From positions 1 through 31,793 of the forward strand of contig DATCJU010000041.1 in the NCBI GenBank assembly GCA_036562635.1: a stretch of 31,793 bases of DNA. The letters run 5' to 3'. Position 1 is the stretch's first letter. Each line of letters opens with the position of its first letter. The notes below the pieces were generated by a model that was given only the letters and a program-made list of their open reading frames with translations, had not been told where the DNA came from and did no database searches. Made by a program: the position numbers and the translations under genes. Positions 14,568-22,574 of the stretch are shown piece after piece. The stretch is from DATCJU01 sp036562635 (lineage in GTDB: Bacteria > Actinomycetota > Actinomycetes > Mycobacteriales > Pseudonocardiaceae).

Positions 14568-15985
14568 GACCGGTACACCACCCGGTCGTCCTCGACGTCC
14601 TTGGCCAGCTGCCGGGTCAGGTACAACATCTCCAGCGCCAGTTCCACCGCGGAGGCGATCCGGCCGGGTGGGTCGGTTGGGCCGGCGTCGAGTCGCTCGG
14701 CGACCTGGTGCAGCACCGGGAGCTCCGGCAGTGCGGTCAGCAGCTCGGCGGCCGACACCCGCTCCCCGGTGGCCACCGGATGCCCGTCGGTGATCGCCTC
14801 GACCAGCGAGCGCAGGTTCACCCCGGCCAGCCGGGCGCGGGCGGTCTCCGCGATCGAACGGCGCAGCAGGTGGGTCAGCAGTTCGTCCTCCCGGCCCTCC
14901 TCGCCGGCCTCGAACTCCAGCTTGCCCCGCAGCACCGCGGGCACCGACTCCAGGTCGATCGGGCGGGCCACCGCCGGATGTTCCCCGGTCAGGGCCGCCC
15001 GGCGCAGCGCCGAGGCGGCGACGGTCTCGGCGGCGGCGATGGCGAACCGCGCCGAGACCCCGGAGCGCTGGTCGATGGCCGGGGCCTCGCGCAGGTGGGC
15101 CACGAACCGGGCGAGCACCTCCAGCAGGTGGTCACCCACCTCGGCGACCAGATGGGCCTCCTGGCGGACCAGGGCGATCTCGTCGTCCAGCTCCAGTGGG
15201 TAGTGGGTGCGGATCTCGGCGCCGAAACGGTCCTTGAGCGGGGTGATGATGCGGCCGCGGTTGGTGTAGTCCTCAGGGTTGGCGGTGGCCACCAGCAGCA
15301 CGTCCAGCGGCAGGCGCAGTGTGTAGCCCCGGATCTGGATGTCCCGCTCCTCCATCACGTTGAGCAGGGCCACCTGGATCCGCTCGGCCAGGTCGGGCAG
15401 CTCGTTGATGGCCACGATGCCCCGGTGGGCCCGTGGGACCAGTCCGTAGTGGATGGTCTCCGGGTCCCCCAGGCTGCGGCCCTCGGCCACCTTGACCGGG
15501 TCGACGTCGCCGACCAGGTCGCCGACCGAGGTGTCCGGGGTGGCGAGTTTCTCGGTGTAGCGCTCCGAACGGTGCCGCCAGGCCACCGGCAGGTCGTCAC
15601 CCAGCTCGGCGGCACGGCGCCGCGAGGCCGGGGTGATGGGGGCCAGCGGGTGTTCGCCGAGCTCGGACCCCTCGATCACCGGGGTCCACTCGTCGAGCAG
15701 GGCCACCAGACTGCGCAGCAGGCGTGTCTTGCCCTGGCCCCGCTCACCCAGCAGCACCACGTCGTGCCCGGCCAGCAGCGCGCGTTCCAGCTGGGGCAGC
15801 ACGGTCTCGTCGAACCCGACGATCCCCGGCCACACCCGGCGACCGCTGCGGAGCGCCGTGAGCAGGTTGCGGCGGATCTCTTCCTTGACCCCCACGGGCT
15901 GGTGGCCGGCGGCGCGCAGCTCACCAGCAGTGCGCGGCAGGTCCTGGGGTGGTGTGAGCGGATGCACTCCCTCGACGCTACGCAC
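14564..15985 (-). CDS. MoxR/ChlI-like AAA+ ATPase
   Basis: A 473-residue AAA+ ATPase of the MoxR / magnesium-chelatase I-like clade. Walker A is GERGQGKT (80-87), Walker B is GIVAINELPDL (189-199), sensor 1 is ATANPEDY (Asn236) and a probable Arg finger is in LKDRFGAE (Arg253). Residues 270-473 are the helical lid plus a long C-terminal extension. The GTG start at 15985 is preceded by AAGGA five bases upstream; a second in-frame GTG lies six codons later. It is the first gene of a two-gene operon with the VWA protein, overlapping by four bases. By analogy the ATPase ring and the VWA partner form a metal-dependent remodelling complex. Confidence 0.9.
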   Translation of the reverse strand: MRSVEGVHPLTPPQDLPRTAGELRAAGHQPVGVKEEIRRNLLTALRSGRRVWPGIVGFDETVLPQLERALLAGHDVVLLGERGQGKTRLLRSLVALLDEWTPVIEGSELGEHPLAPITPASRRRAAELGDDLPVAWRHRSERYTEKLATPDTSVGDLVGDVDPVKVAEGRSLGDPETIHYGLVPRAHRGIVAINELPDLAERIQVALLNVMEERDIQIRGYTLRLPLDVLLVATANPEDYTNRGRIITPLKDRFGAEIRTHYPLELDDEIALVRQEAHLVAEVGDHLLEVLARFVAHLREAPAIDQRSGVSARFAIAAAETVAASALRRAALTGEHPAVARPIDLESVPAVLRGKLEFEAGEEGREDELLTHLLRRSIAETARARLAGVNLRSLVEAITDGHPVATGERVSAAELLTALPELPVLHQVAERLDAGPTDPPGRIASAVELALEMLYLTRQLAKDVEDDRVVYRS

Positions 15986-16279
15986 TTCGATCCTTCGGTG
16001 CGAGGGGAATGGGCTCCTGCCCGGTTCGCTGGTCGCGGAATTCGGTGCCCTGTCCCGGTTCCGCGTTCCTCGGCGCGCCGACGGGGTGACCGCCCCAGGG
16101 GCACCGGTGCGACCCGGGTGATCGGGACGTCGTCACGGCGCGCCCACGTCCGTCGGAAAGCACATCACCGAATCGGGAAAGGGCGGTGTTTCCACAAGGA
16201 CAGGACGTGTGCCCGTGGTTACAGTGATCTCACTCTTGGTCGGTCGACCGGGATCCCGACACGAGGCGGGGGTGCGGCG

Positions 16280-16729
16280 GTGGTGGAAAGGAACCGCAGC
16301 GAGGTTGATGACGGGAGCGTCGCCCGCGCCGAAATAGCCAGTTACTTCGTGCACGCCGCATTGCGGGCACGGTGGCGCGCCCGCACCGGAACGGGGGACA
16401 CGGGACCGAGCGAGCAGTGGTGGTGTCGGGCCGAGCAGGAGTGGCGGACCCACGGTCGATTGACCGAGGAGATCGCCCAACAGGTGTGGTGGCACTGTTG
16501 GGAGATGGTCACCGAGGTGGTGGGTGACCGGCAGGCACCACTGCCGGAGAAGGTCCATGCGGAGCGGCGGCTGGCGGCGCTCACCCGCTGGCTGCGCGCC
16601 CGCGGCCACCGGGTTCCTCCGGCGACGGCACAGGAGCAGCAGGCCGGCGGGAGGGGGCGTGCGCCGGTCTCGCGGCCCCACGCCGGTCGGGGCGCGGCCG
16701 AACCGGTGCTCGCTCCACCCCGCACCTGA
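16280..16729 (+). CDS. Hypothetical protein, 149 aa
   Basis: No family is recognised. Residues about 14-115 look like a genuine folded helical domain with many tryptophans: EIASYFVHAALRARW, then EQWWCRAEQEW, EEIAQQVWWHCWEMVTEVVGD and KVHAERRLAALTRWLRARGH. The last 30 residues are a disordered Gly/Arg/Pro tail. Possible GTG starts are adjacent codons at 16280 and 16283, preceded by a GAGGCGGGGG stretch at 16263-16272. The frame stays open far upstream, but that part is the antisense shadow of the ATPase gene. The gene diverges from the ATPase operon (15985) across about 295 bases holding an AT-richer stretch with a possible -10 (TACAGT, 16220-16225). Confidence 0.6.
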   Translation: MVERNRSEVDDGSVARAEIASYFVHAALRARWRARTGTGDTGPSEQWWCRAEQEWRTHGRLTEEIAQQVWWHCWEMVTEVVGDRQAPLPEKVHAERRLAALTRWLRARGHRVPPATAQEQQAGGRGRAPVSRPHAGRGAAEPVLAPPRT

Positions 16730-17572
16730 CCGCGGGCCCGGTCGGTTTCCCGCGTTCCGCCCCGCGACGGGGAGCGGGTGAAGCGCAACGGCATTCCGAG
16801 ACGGAAGCGTCCCGGAAGGAATTACCGAGTGCTTGTGCTCTTGCCCCCACGGAAACGGTTCTGCAAGGAAATGATGTTTCCTCGGTGGTGCCGCCTCATT
16901 CTCCGACGGTGATTCGGTAATCCCGGCGCATCGGTTGCTACGCCCCCCTGCCGTCCTCGAGAGTCGCCCGGAATGGGTGACCCCGGCCCGTCGGTCCCCG
17001 ACTTCATCCGGTGGGACGATCTCAGATCAGGAAGGACCCGTACGGCTGTCCGCGCCGCCGATGTTCCGCATCCTCAGACACCGCACTATCGGCTGTGGGC
17101 GGCGGCCGACCTGGTGTCGCCAGCCGCCGCGCACGCCTCCCTCACGGTGGTCCATGCGATCGCCGTGCTCGGCGCGCCGGTGGCCACCGGTCAGCCCCAT
17201 CGGGTTCCGAGCCGGTCTCCCGAGCCAGGGGCACGCCGGTCGGTTCTCCCGTCCCGGTGCCCGGGCGCACACCCGGCGGAACTGAACTCGCCTCACGGCC
17301 CGGCGTCGACGCTCCGACGCCGGGCCGTTCCCCGTCACCGGGTGCCAGGGCGGGGCACTCCCAGGGTCGGACTGGTCGGGCACGACGGTGACACGGGCAG
17401 CGGTCCCGGGAAGAAGGACATGCCGAGTTCCTCCGCCGGGTGCCCGGTGGACAGTTCCCGAGCTGGGGTGGGTCCGTCGCACCGCTGCTCGGCGACGGTG
17501 GACCCGCTACCGTGGGTGTCGAGTCCTTCACCCCGCCTCCCGGGTCGGAACCTGTTCTCCGGTGGTGACGTC
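16730..17572. other. Long gap before pirin: no convincing gene, one orphan hairpin
   Basis: 843 bases without a supported gene. The stretch 16790-16935 is unusually AT-rich for this genome and contains AGGAAA-TGATG-TTTCCT (16866-16882), a small inverted repeat. The stretch 16973-17280 shows strong G/C preference at third positions in the plus-strand frame beginning ATG 16973 (it reads YRLWAAADLVSPAAAHAS), as a coding remnant would, but has no recognisable domain, and that frame runs on without a stop into pirin. A 14-bp hairpin follows at 17295-17328. The last 60 bases hold the pirin leader; a GGTGGTGA ribosome-binding-like site precedes its ATG. Confidence 0.5.
17295..17328. terminator. Orphan terminator-like hairpin, 14-bp perfect stem
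   Basis: ACGGCCCGGCGTCG (17295-17308) pairs perfectly with CGACGCCGGGCCGT (17315-17328) around ACGCTC; TTCCCC follows on the plus strand. Its strength matches the other terminators in the window, yet no supported gene ends just before it on either strand. It may mark the 3' end of a small RNA or of a decayed gene in 16973-17285. Confidence 0.65.
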
Positions 17573-18541
17573 ATGAGCAACCTGGAACGTGATCCGCTGG
17601 CCACCGTCTGCGGCACCACCGCGGCGACCGCCACCCACCCTGTGCGGGAGCTGCTGCCCGGCCGGGAGGTCCGGCTGGGTGTACGGAACACCACCGTCCG
17701 CCGCACCCTGCCGCACCGGGACCGGCGCATGGTTGGTGCCTGGTGTTTCGTCGACCACTACGGGCCGCAGGACATCACCGGAGAACCGGGGATGCGGGTA
17801 CCACCACACCCGCACACCGAGCTGCAGACCGTCAGCTGGCTGGTGGCCGGGGAGGTGCTGCACCGCGACAGCCTCGGCACCGAGCAGCTGATCCTTCCCG
17901 GTCAGCTCAACCTCATGACCGCGGGCCGGGGGATCGCACACTCCGAGGAGTCCCCGCAGGACCATTCGCCCGTCCTGCACGGTGTGCAGTTGTGGGTCGC
18001 TCTTCCCGAACGGCACCGGCACGTCGCTCCGCACTTCGAGCACCACCCCGAGCTGCCCGTGGTCACCGGCTCCGGTCTGACGGTCACCGTGCTCATCGGT
18101 GAGTTCGACGGTGCCGTCTCCCCGGCGACGGCCTACAGCCCGCTCCTCGGCGCCGAGATCGCACTGCTCGCGGCGGCGCAGACCCGGTTGCCCCTGCGCC
18201 CGGAGTTCGAGCACGCGGTGCTGACCCTCGCCGGTGAGGCCGAGGTCGACGGGGTGCCCCTGCCCCCGGGTGCCCTGCTCTACCTCGGTACCGGCCGTAC
18301 CGACCTGCTGGTCCGTGCCGAACAGCCGAGCCGTCTGCTGCTGTTGGGCGGGGAACCGTTCGAGGAGCGGATCGTGATGTGGTGGAACTTCGTGAGCCGC
18401 AGCCACGAGGAGATCGTGCGGGCTCGCGAGGAGTGGAACAGCGGTCGAGGCTTCGGCACCGTCCACGGCTACGACGGTGCGCCACTGGTCGCACCGCCCC
18501 TGCCCACCACGCCGCTGCGGCCGCGGGGTCGTCACCGCTGA
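17573..18541 (+). CDS. Pirin-family bicupin
   Basis: A 322-residue pirin-like protein. The N-terminal cupin carries the metal ligands in PPHPHTELQT (His79, His81) and RGIAHSEES (His123, Glu125); the C-terminal pirin domain contains LLLGGEPFEERIVMWWNFVSRSHEEI. Pirins are iron-binding cupins; some have quercetin 2,3-dioxygenase activity and others modulate metabolism or redox responses, so the exact role is open. ATG 17573 is chosen because it sits behind a GGTGGTGA stretch and a normal pirin N-terminus follows; the open frame upstream lacks domain similarity and crosses a strong hairpin. A 20-residue Arg/Pro-rich tail closes the protein. It is convergent with the SCO1664-family gene. Confidence 0.92.
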   Translation: MSNLERDPLATVCGTTAATATHPVRELLPGREVRLGVRNTTVRRTLPHRDRRMVGAWCFVDHYGPQDITGEPGMRVPPHPHTELQTVSWLVAGEVLHRDSLGTEQLILPGQLNLMTAGRGIAHSEESPQDHSPVLHGVQLWVALPERHRHVAPHFEHHPELPVVTGSGLTVTVLIGEFDGAVSPATAYSPLLGAEIALLAAAQTRLPLRPEFEHAVLTLAGEAEVDGVPLPPGALLYLGTGRTDLLVRAEQPSRLLLLGGEPFEERIVMWWNFVSRSHEEIVRAREEWNSGRGFGTVHGYDGAPLVAPPLPTTPLRPRGRHR

Positions 18542-18849
18542 AACCGGCGTGCCGGGCGGTGTCGGACCTGGCGGGGTGTCCGCGACGCCCGGACCACGGG
18601 CGGTGGATGTATCCCGACACGACCGGTGAGGCGTCCACCCCACCGCCTGGCAGGATCCGGGCACCCACGGTACGCGGTGGTCCCTCGCCGCACCCCACGT
18701 CCGGCACCGGATCGGCCCTCAGGTGGGCCGACGCTCGGCCGGGTGGTCCGCATGCCCGGGGCGGTACCGTTCCGGCACCCGGTCGTGGTCGCGGGGGCGG
18801 TCATCGCCCCGGTGTGCGGCCGGAGCTGCCGGTCATCGGGCCGCGCGGC
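18542..18849. other. Convergent intergenic region, no gene seen
   Basis: 308 bases between the pirin stop and the SCO1664-family stop. I see no credible gene. A bulged hairpin, GTGTCCG (18576-18582) with CGGA-c-CAC (18590-18597), lies about 35 bases after pirin and could be its terminator. A longer-range GGCGGTGG (18599-18606) / CCACCGCC (18640-18647) pairing is also possible. Confidence 0.5.
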
Positions 18850-19644
18850 TCAGAACACCGGCCACGGAATCGCCGGCCACTCTCCGGACGGTGCGGGGAA
18901 GACCCCCTCGTCCAGCAGGCGGTCGATCCGCACCCCCACCGCCTGGACCTCCTTGCGGGTCAGGTGTTCCGACAGCTGCTCCCCCAGACGCCCGTCCAGT
19001 TCCCGGCGCAGCCGGGGCAGCACCTCCCGTGCCGCCTCCGGCAACGGCTCCCCCAGCCAGCCCCACAGCACGGTCCGCAGCTTGTCCTCGGCGTGCAGGC
19101 AGATCCCGTGGTCCACCCCGTACACGGCGCCGTCGGCGGTGTGCAGGACGTGGCCGCCCTTGCGGTCGGCGTTGTTGACCACGATGTCCAGCACGGCCAG
19201 CAGCTGCATCTGTGGATGGTCGGCGTGGGCCAGCACCGCCGGGCCGCCGAACCGGTCGTGGGCGCGCAGGACCGCCCGCCACCCCTCGGGCACTTCCTGG
19301 GGCGAGACGATGTCGACCAGGTCGGTGTCGGGGGCGGTCTCCACCCACAGCTGCACCATCCCCGGTCCGAAGGGGCCCGGGCGCAGCACGGTCGGTGGCA
19401 CCAGGTTCCAGCCGGTGGCCTGGGAGACCAGGAAGGTCGCGACCTCGCGTCCCGCCAGGGTTCCGTCGGGGAAGTCCCACAGCGGGCGCTCCCCGCTCAC
19501 CGGCTTGTAGACACACTCGGCGGTGGTGCCGTTGTGGCTGACCGTGCAGTACAGGGTGGCGTTCGAGGCGTCGACGAGTCGACCGTGCACCTCGATGCGG
19601 CCGTGCTCCAGCAGTTCCAGGGCCGCCGGGTCGTCAGGGCCCAT
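18850..19644 (-). CDS. SCO1664-family protein with a PI3/4-kinase-like fold
   Basis: A 264-residue actinobacterial protein of the SCO1664 family, distantly related to phosphatidylinositol 3-/4-kinases. A candidate nucleotide-binding lysine is Lys47 in ECVYKPVSGERPLW. The catalytic-loop-like VVNNADRKGGHVL (Asp160, Arg161) and VYGVDHG (Asp178, metal-binding position) are intact. The substrate is unknown. ATG 19644 lies eight bases after the DUF3090 stop with GAGGAGA inside the DUF3090 end as a ribosome-binding site, so the two form an operon. In many actinobacteria this pair stands beside mshC; here they are separated. An upstream in-frame extension exists but is the shadow of DUF3090. Confidence 0.88.
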   Translation of the reverse strand: MGPDDPAALELLEHGRIEVHGRLVDASNATLYCTVSHNGTTAECVYKPVSGERPLWDFPDGTLAGREVATFLVSQATGWNLVPPTVLRPGPFGPGMVQLWVETAPDTDLVDIVSPQEVPEGWRAVLRAHDRFGGPAVLAHADHPQMQLLAVLDIVVNNADRKGGHVLHTADGAVYGVDHGICLHAEDKLRTVLWGWLGEPLPEAAREVLPRLRRELDGRLGEQLSEHLTRKEVQAVGVRIDRLLDEGVFPAPSGEWPAIPWPVF

Positions 19645-19651
19645 CGTGGCC

Positions 19652-20221
19652 TCAGGTCTCCTCGGCGACGCGGCGGTAGCCGTTCTGCCGCGGACAGATG
19701 TGACCGGAGGGATCGAGAGGCTCGGCGCACAGCGGGCAGGGCTTCCGGCCGGCGGAGACCACCCGTTCGGCCCGGAGGGCGAAGGCGCGAGCCTGTGCCG
19801 GGGAGAGGAACACCCGCAGGGCGTCGGGGCCCTCCTCGGTGTCGTCCAGCACCACCGACTCGTCGATCTCCTCGTCGGTGATGGCGAGCAGCTCGACGAC
19901 CACGGCACGGGACTCGGCGTCCCAGCCCAGCCCCATGGTGCCGACCCGGAACTCCTCCTCGATGGGAACCTCGAGGGGATCGTTGTCGATCAGTTCCTCG
20001 GGTGCGGTGGCGGGCACGTCGGCGCCGAAGCGACGTCGCACCTCGTCCAGCAGCGCACCGATCCGTTCGGCGAGCACGGCGACCTGCTGCTTCTCCAGCA
20101 GCACGCTGACGGTGCGCGCCTCCTGTGTGGCCTGCAGGTAGAAGGCACGCTCACCTGGCTGCCCGACCGTGCCTGCAACGAACCGGTCGGGCTGACGGAA
20201 GACGTGGATTACACGGGCCAT
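19652..20221 (-). CDS. DUF3090 family protein
   Basis: A 189-residue DUF3090 protein (starts MARVIHVFRQPDRFVAGTVGQPGERAFYLQA, typical of the family). The C-terminus holds a zinc-ribbon-like set: Cys162, Cys165, His174 and Cys176 in KPCPLC...GHICP. The function is unknown; the family is almost confined to actinobacteria and co-occurs with the SCO1664 family, a histidine-phosphatase-like protein (MSMEG_4193 family) and mshC. The phosphatase is absent from the expected position upstream, where the divergent S9 peptidase is found instead. The ATG at 20221 has no Shine-Dalgarno; a TAGGGT box lies ten bases upstream, giving a leader of only a few bases. Confidence 0.92.
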   Translation of the reverse strand: MARVIHVFRQPDRFVAGTVGQPGERAFYLQATQEARTVSVLLEKQQVAVLAERIGALLDEVRRRFGADVPATAPEELIDNDPLEVPIEEEFRVGTMGLGWDAESRAVVVELLAITDEEIDESVVLDDTEEGPDALRVFLSPAQARAFALRAERVVSAGRKPCPLCAEPLDPSGHICPRQNGYRRVAEET

Positions 20222-20231
20222 GGCTCTTCCG

Positions 20232-20237
20232 ACCCTA
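20232..20237 (-). promoter_or_regulatory. -10 box TAGGGT of the DUF3090/SCO1664 operon
   Basis: On the minus strand TAGGGT ends ten bases before the DUF3090 ATG. This is the same hexamer as in front of mshC but with three more bases, implying a very short leader. No ribosome-binding site lies between. Confidence 0.55.
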
Positions 20238-20480
20238 GGGCACGGCCGAGCCGGGGGCACCCTCTGACCGCTCGGCGAAGCTGCGGATCTTCTCACAGCG
20301 AACACGGCTCGGTCGCACTCGTCACCCGCGCCACCGGGGCGACACCGGCACCGACTCGGTTCCCGCTTCCGGGAACGACAACCAGGCAACGGTCGGTTTC
20401 GGCACGTCACGACGTCGGTGGGCCCGTAGTCGACCCGGGCCGGTGGAAGCGAGGTACGCCGCCGGCGGCCGTGTCTGGGC

Positions 20481-20486
20481 TAGGCT
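20481..20486 (+). promoter_or_regulatory. -10 box TAGGCT of the leaderless S9 peptidase gene
   Basis: TAGGCTGCC is followed by the GTG at 20494 with exactly seven bases between hexamer and start, the same hexamer and first three spacer bases (TAGGCTGCC) as before the permease at 6524. There is no Shine-Dalgarno sequence. Confidence 0.65.
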
Positions 20487-20493
20487 GCCGCGC

Positions 20494-22467
20494 GTGCAGC
20501 TGATCTCACCGTATGGGACCTGGCACTCCCCCATCAGCGCGGCCGACGCCGCCAGAGTCGCGGGTGGCCCCTCCTGGGTCGATCTGCACCGGGGGTGGGT
20601 GTGGTGGGCGGAGAGCCGCCCCACCGAGGGGGGTCGGCTGGCTCTGCTGCGTGCGCGGCCCGGTGAGCCGGCGCAGGAGGTGCTGCCCGTCCCCTGGAAC
20701 GTGCGGAACCGGGTCCACGAGTACGGCGGGCGCCCCTGGGTGGTGTTGGAGACCGCCGGGACGACCCGGGTGGCCTTCACGCACTGGGACGACCAGCGGG
20801 TGTACCTGCTGGATCTGGACACCCCCGGGGCGCAGCCGGTGCCGATCAGCCCGGAGCCGCCCCGGCCGCACGGATACCGCTACGCCGATCTGGTCGCCGC
20901 CCCCGACGGGCAGGCTGTGTGGTGCGTGCGGGAGACGGTCACCGGGGACGCCCGCACCGATGTGCGCCGGGACCTGGTCGCGCTCCCGGTGTCCGGGGCG
21001 GCCGCGACCGACCCGGACGCGGTGCGGGTGCTGGCGGCCAGCCACCACTTCATGACCGGCCCACGCCCCAGCCCCGACGGGCGGCACGTGGCCTGGGTGG
21101 GGTGGGACCACCCGGCCATGCCGTGGGACGGCACCGAGCTGTGCGTGGCTCCGCTGGGTGAGGACGGGACCTTCGGGGCGCACCGGGTGCTCGCCGGTGG
21201 GCCCACCGAGGCCGTGTGCCAGGTCGAGTGGGACGGCCCGGACCAGCTGTGCGTGCTGACCGACCCCGACGGGTGGTGGAACCTGCACCGGATCAGCCTG
21301 GACGGGGATGTCCGCAACCTGCACCCCTGTACCGAGGAGCTGGGTGGCCCCCTGTGGCGTCTGGGCTCCCGGTGGTTCGCGCCCCTGGGACAGGGGCGTT
21401 ACGCGGTGCTGCGCGGGGACACGCTGGCGGTGCTGGATGAGCAGGCCGGCCGGCTCACCGACGTCGACACCCGGCTGCCGGTGTGGAGCGCCACCGTCGC
21501 CGCGGACGGGGACCTGGTGGCCGGGATCGCCGCCGGGCCGCATGCCCGGCCCGCCGTGGTGGCGGTGGACCTGCGCACCGGTGCGTTGACCGAGCTGACC
21601 GCGCAACCGGACGACCTGCCCGACCCGGCGTACCTGCCCACACCCGAACACCGGGTGTTCACCGGCCCGGACGGACAGCCCATCCCGGCGTACGTCTACC
21701 CCCCGACGAACCCGAAGTACCGGGCCCCCGACGGGGAACTCCCGCCGTACCTGATCCACGTGCACGGCGGGCCCACCGGCAAGAGCACTCCGGTGCTCGA
21801 CCCGGAGATCGCCTACTTCACCAGCCGTGGGATCGGGGTGGTCGCGGTCAACTACGGAGGCTCCACCGGCTACGGCCGTCGGTTCCGGGAACGGCTGCGG
21901 GAGAACTGGGGCGTGGTCGACGTGGCCGACTGCGCCGCGGTTGCCGAGGCACTGGCCGCCGAGGGCGTCGCCGACCGGGAGCGACTGGCCATCCGGGGCG
22001 GCAGTGCCGGTGGCTGGACCACCGCCGCCTCGCTGACCTCGGTGGACGTCTACCGCTGCGGCACTGCCCGTTACCCGATCCTGGACTTGGCCGGATGGAC
22101 CGGAGAAGGCGGGGAGACCCACGACTTCGAGTCGAGGTACCTGGACGGCCTGGTCGGTCCGCTGCCCGAGGCCGAGGAACGCTACCGGGAGCGGTCCCCG
22201 ATCAACCGGGTCGACCGGTTGGCCGGCCCGATCCTGTTGCTGCAGGGCCTGGAGGACGAGATCTGCCCGCCGGTGCAGTGCGAGCGGTTCGTGACCGCGT
22301 TGGCCGGACGTGGCGTCCCGCACGCCTACCTGGCCTTCCCGGGCGAACAGCACGGTTTCCGGCGCGCCGAGACCGTGCAGGCGGCACTGGAGGCCGAGCT
22401 GTCCTTCTACGGGCAGGTGCTCGGCTTCACCCCGCCGGGGGTGCCGACGCTGGAGCTGCGTTCCTGA
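20494..22467 (+). CDS. S9-family prolyl oligopeptidase / acylaminoacyl-peptidase-like serine peptidase
   Basis: A 657-residue peptidase with no signal peptide, so cytosolic. Residues about 1-385 form a beta-propeller that gates the active site; residues about 390-650 are an alpha/beta hydrolase. The catalytic triad is Ser504 in GGSAGGWTT, Asp588 in QGLEDEICPP and His620 in GEQHGFR. The oxyanion region HVHGGPTG (422-429) is present. Such enzymes release dipeptides or acylated residues from oligopeptides. GTG 20494 is chosen over an earlier in-frame ATG (20443) because of the -10 box seven bases upstream and because family members start near here. It diverges from DUF3090 and ends at the hairpin at 22516-22556. 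Confidence 0.93.
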   Translation: MQLISPYGTWHSPISAADAARVAGGPSWVDLHRGWVWWAESRPTEGGRLALLRARPGEPAQEVLPVPWNVRNRVHEYGGRPWVVLETAGTTRVAFTHWDDQRVYLLDLDTPGAQPVPISPEPPRPHGYRYADLVAAPDGQAVWCVRETVTGDARTDVRRDLVALPVSGAAATDPDAVRVLAASHHFMTGPRPSPDGRHVAWVGWDHPAMPWDGTELCVAPLGEDGTFGAHRVLAGGPTEAVCQVEWDGPDQLCVLTDPDGWWNLHRISLDGDVRNLHPCTEELGGPLWRLGSRWFAPLGQGRYAVLRGDTLAVLDEQAGRLTDVDTRLPVWSATVAADGDLVAGIAAGPHARPAVVAVDLRTGALTELTAQPDDLPDPAYLPTPEHRVFTGPDGQPIPAYVYPPTNPKYRAPDGELPPYLIHVHGGPTGKSTPVLDPEIAYFTSRGIGVVAVNYGGSTGYGRRFRERLRENWGVVDVADCAAVAEALAAEGVADRERLAIRGGSAGGWTTAASLTSVDVYRCGTARYPILDLAGWTGEGGETHDFESRYLDGLVGPLPEAEERYRERSPINRVDRLAGPILLLQGLEDEICPPVQCERFVTALAGRGVPHAYLAFPGEQHGFRRAETVQAALEAELSFYGQVLGFTPPGVPTLELRS

Positions 22468-22515
22468 TCACGGGCATCCCTGACCACCGGGTACGTCCGG
22501 AGCCTGACGTGACGG

Positions 22516-22556
22516 GCGGGGGTCGGATCGGTCGTCGTGACCGAGCCGACCCCCGC
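22516..22556. terminator. Bidirectional terminator
   Basis: GCGGGGGTCGG (22516-22526) pairs with CCGACCCCCGC (22546-22556). An inner CGGTC (22529-22533) / GACCG (22539-22543) stem continues after a two-base internal loop. It sits between the convergent stops of the S9 peptidase (22467) and the small membrane protein (22575). Confidence 0.8.
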
Positions 22557-22574
22557 AGCCGGTTCGCCACCGGT

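Noticed and set aside
14708..16279. Plus-strand open frame running through the MoxR ATPase and into the gene at 16280
   Set aside because: The portion before 16280 is the antisense of the ATPase gene (His/Gln/Arg/Gly-rich) and is not part of the small hypothetical gene.
20506..22353. Minus-strand open frame of 615 codons opposite the S9 peptidase
   Set aside because: The plus strand has an intact catalytic triad and promoter; the antisense frame is low-complexity.
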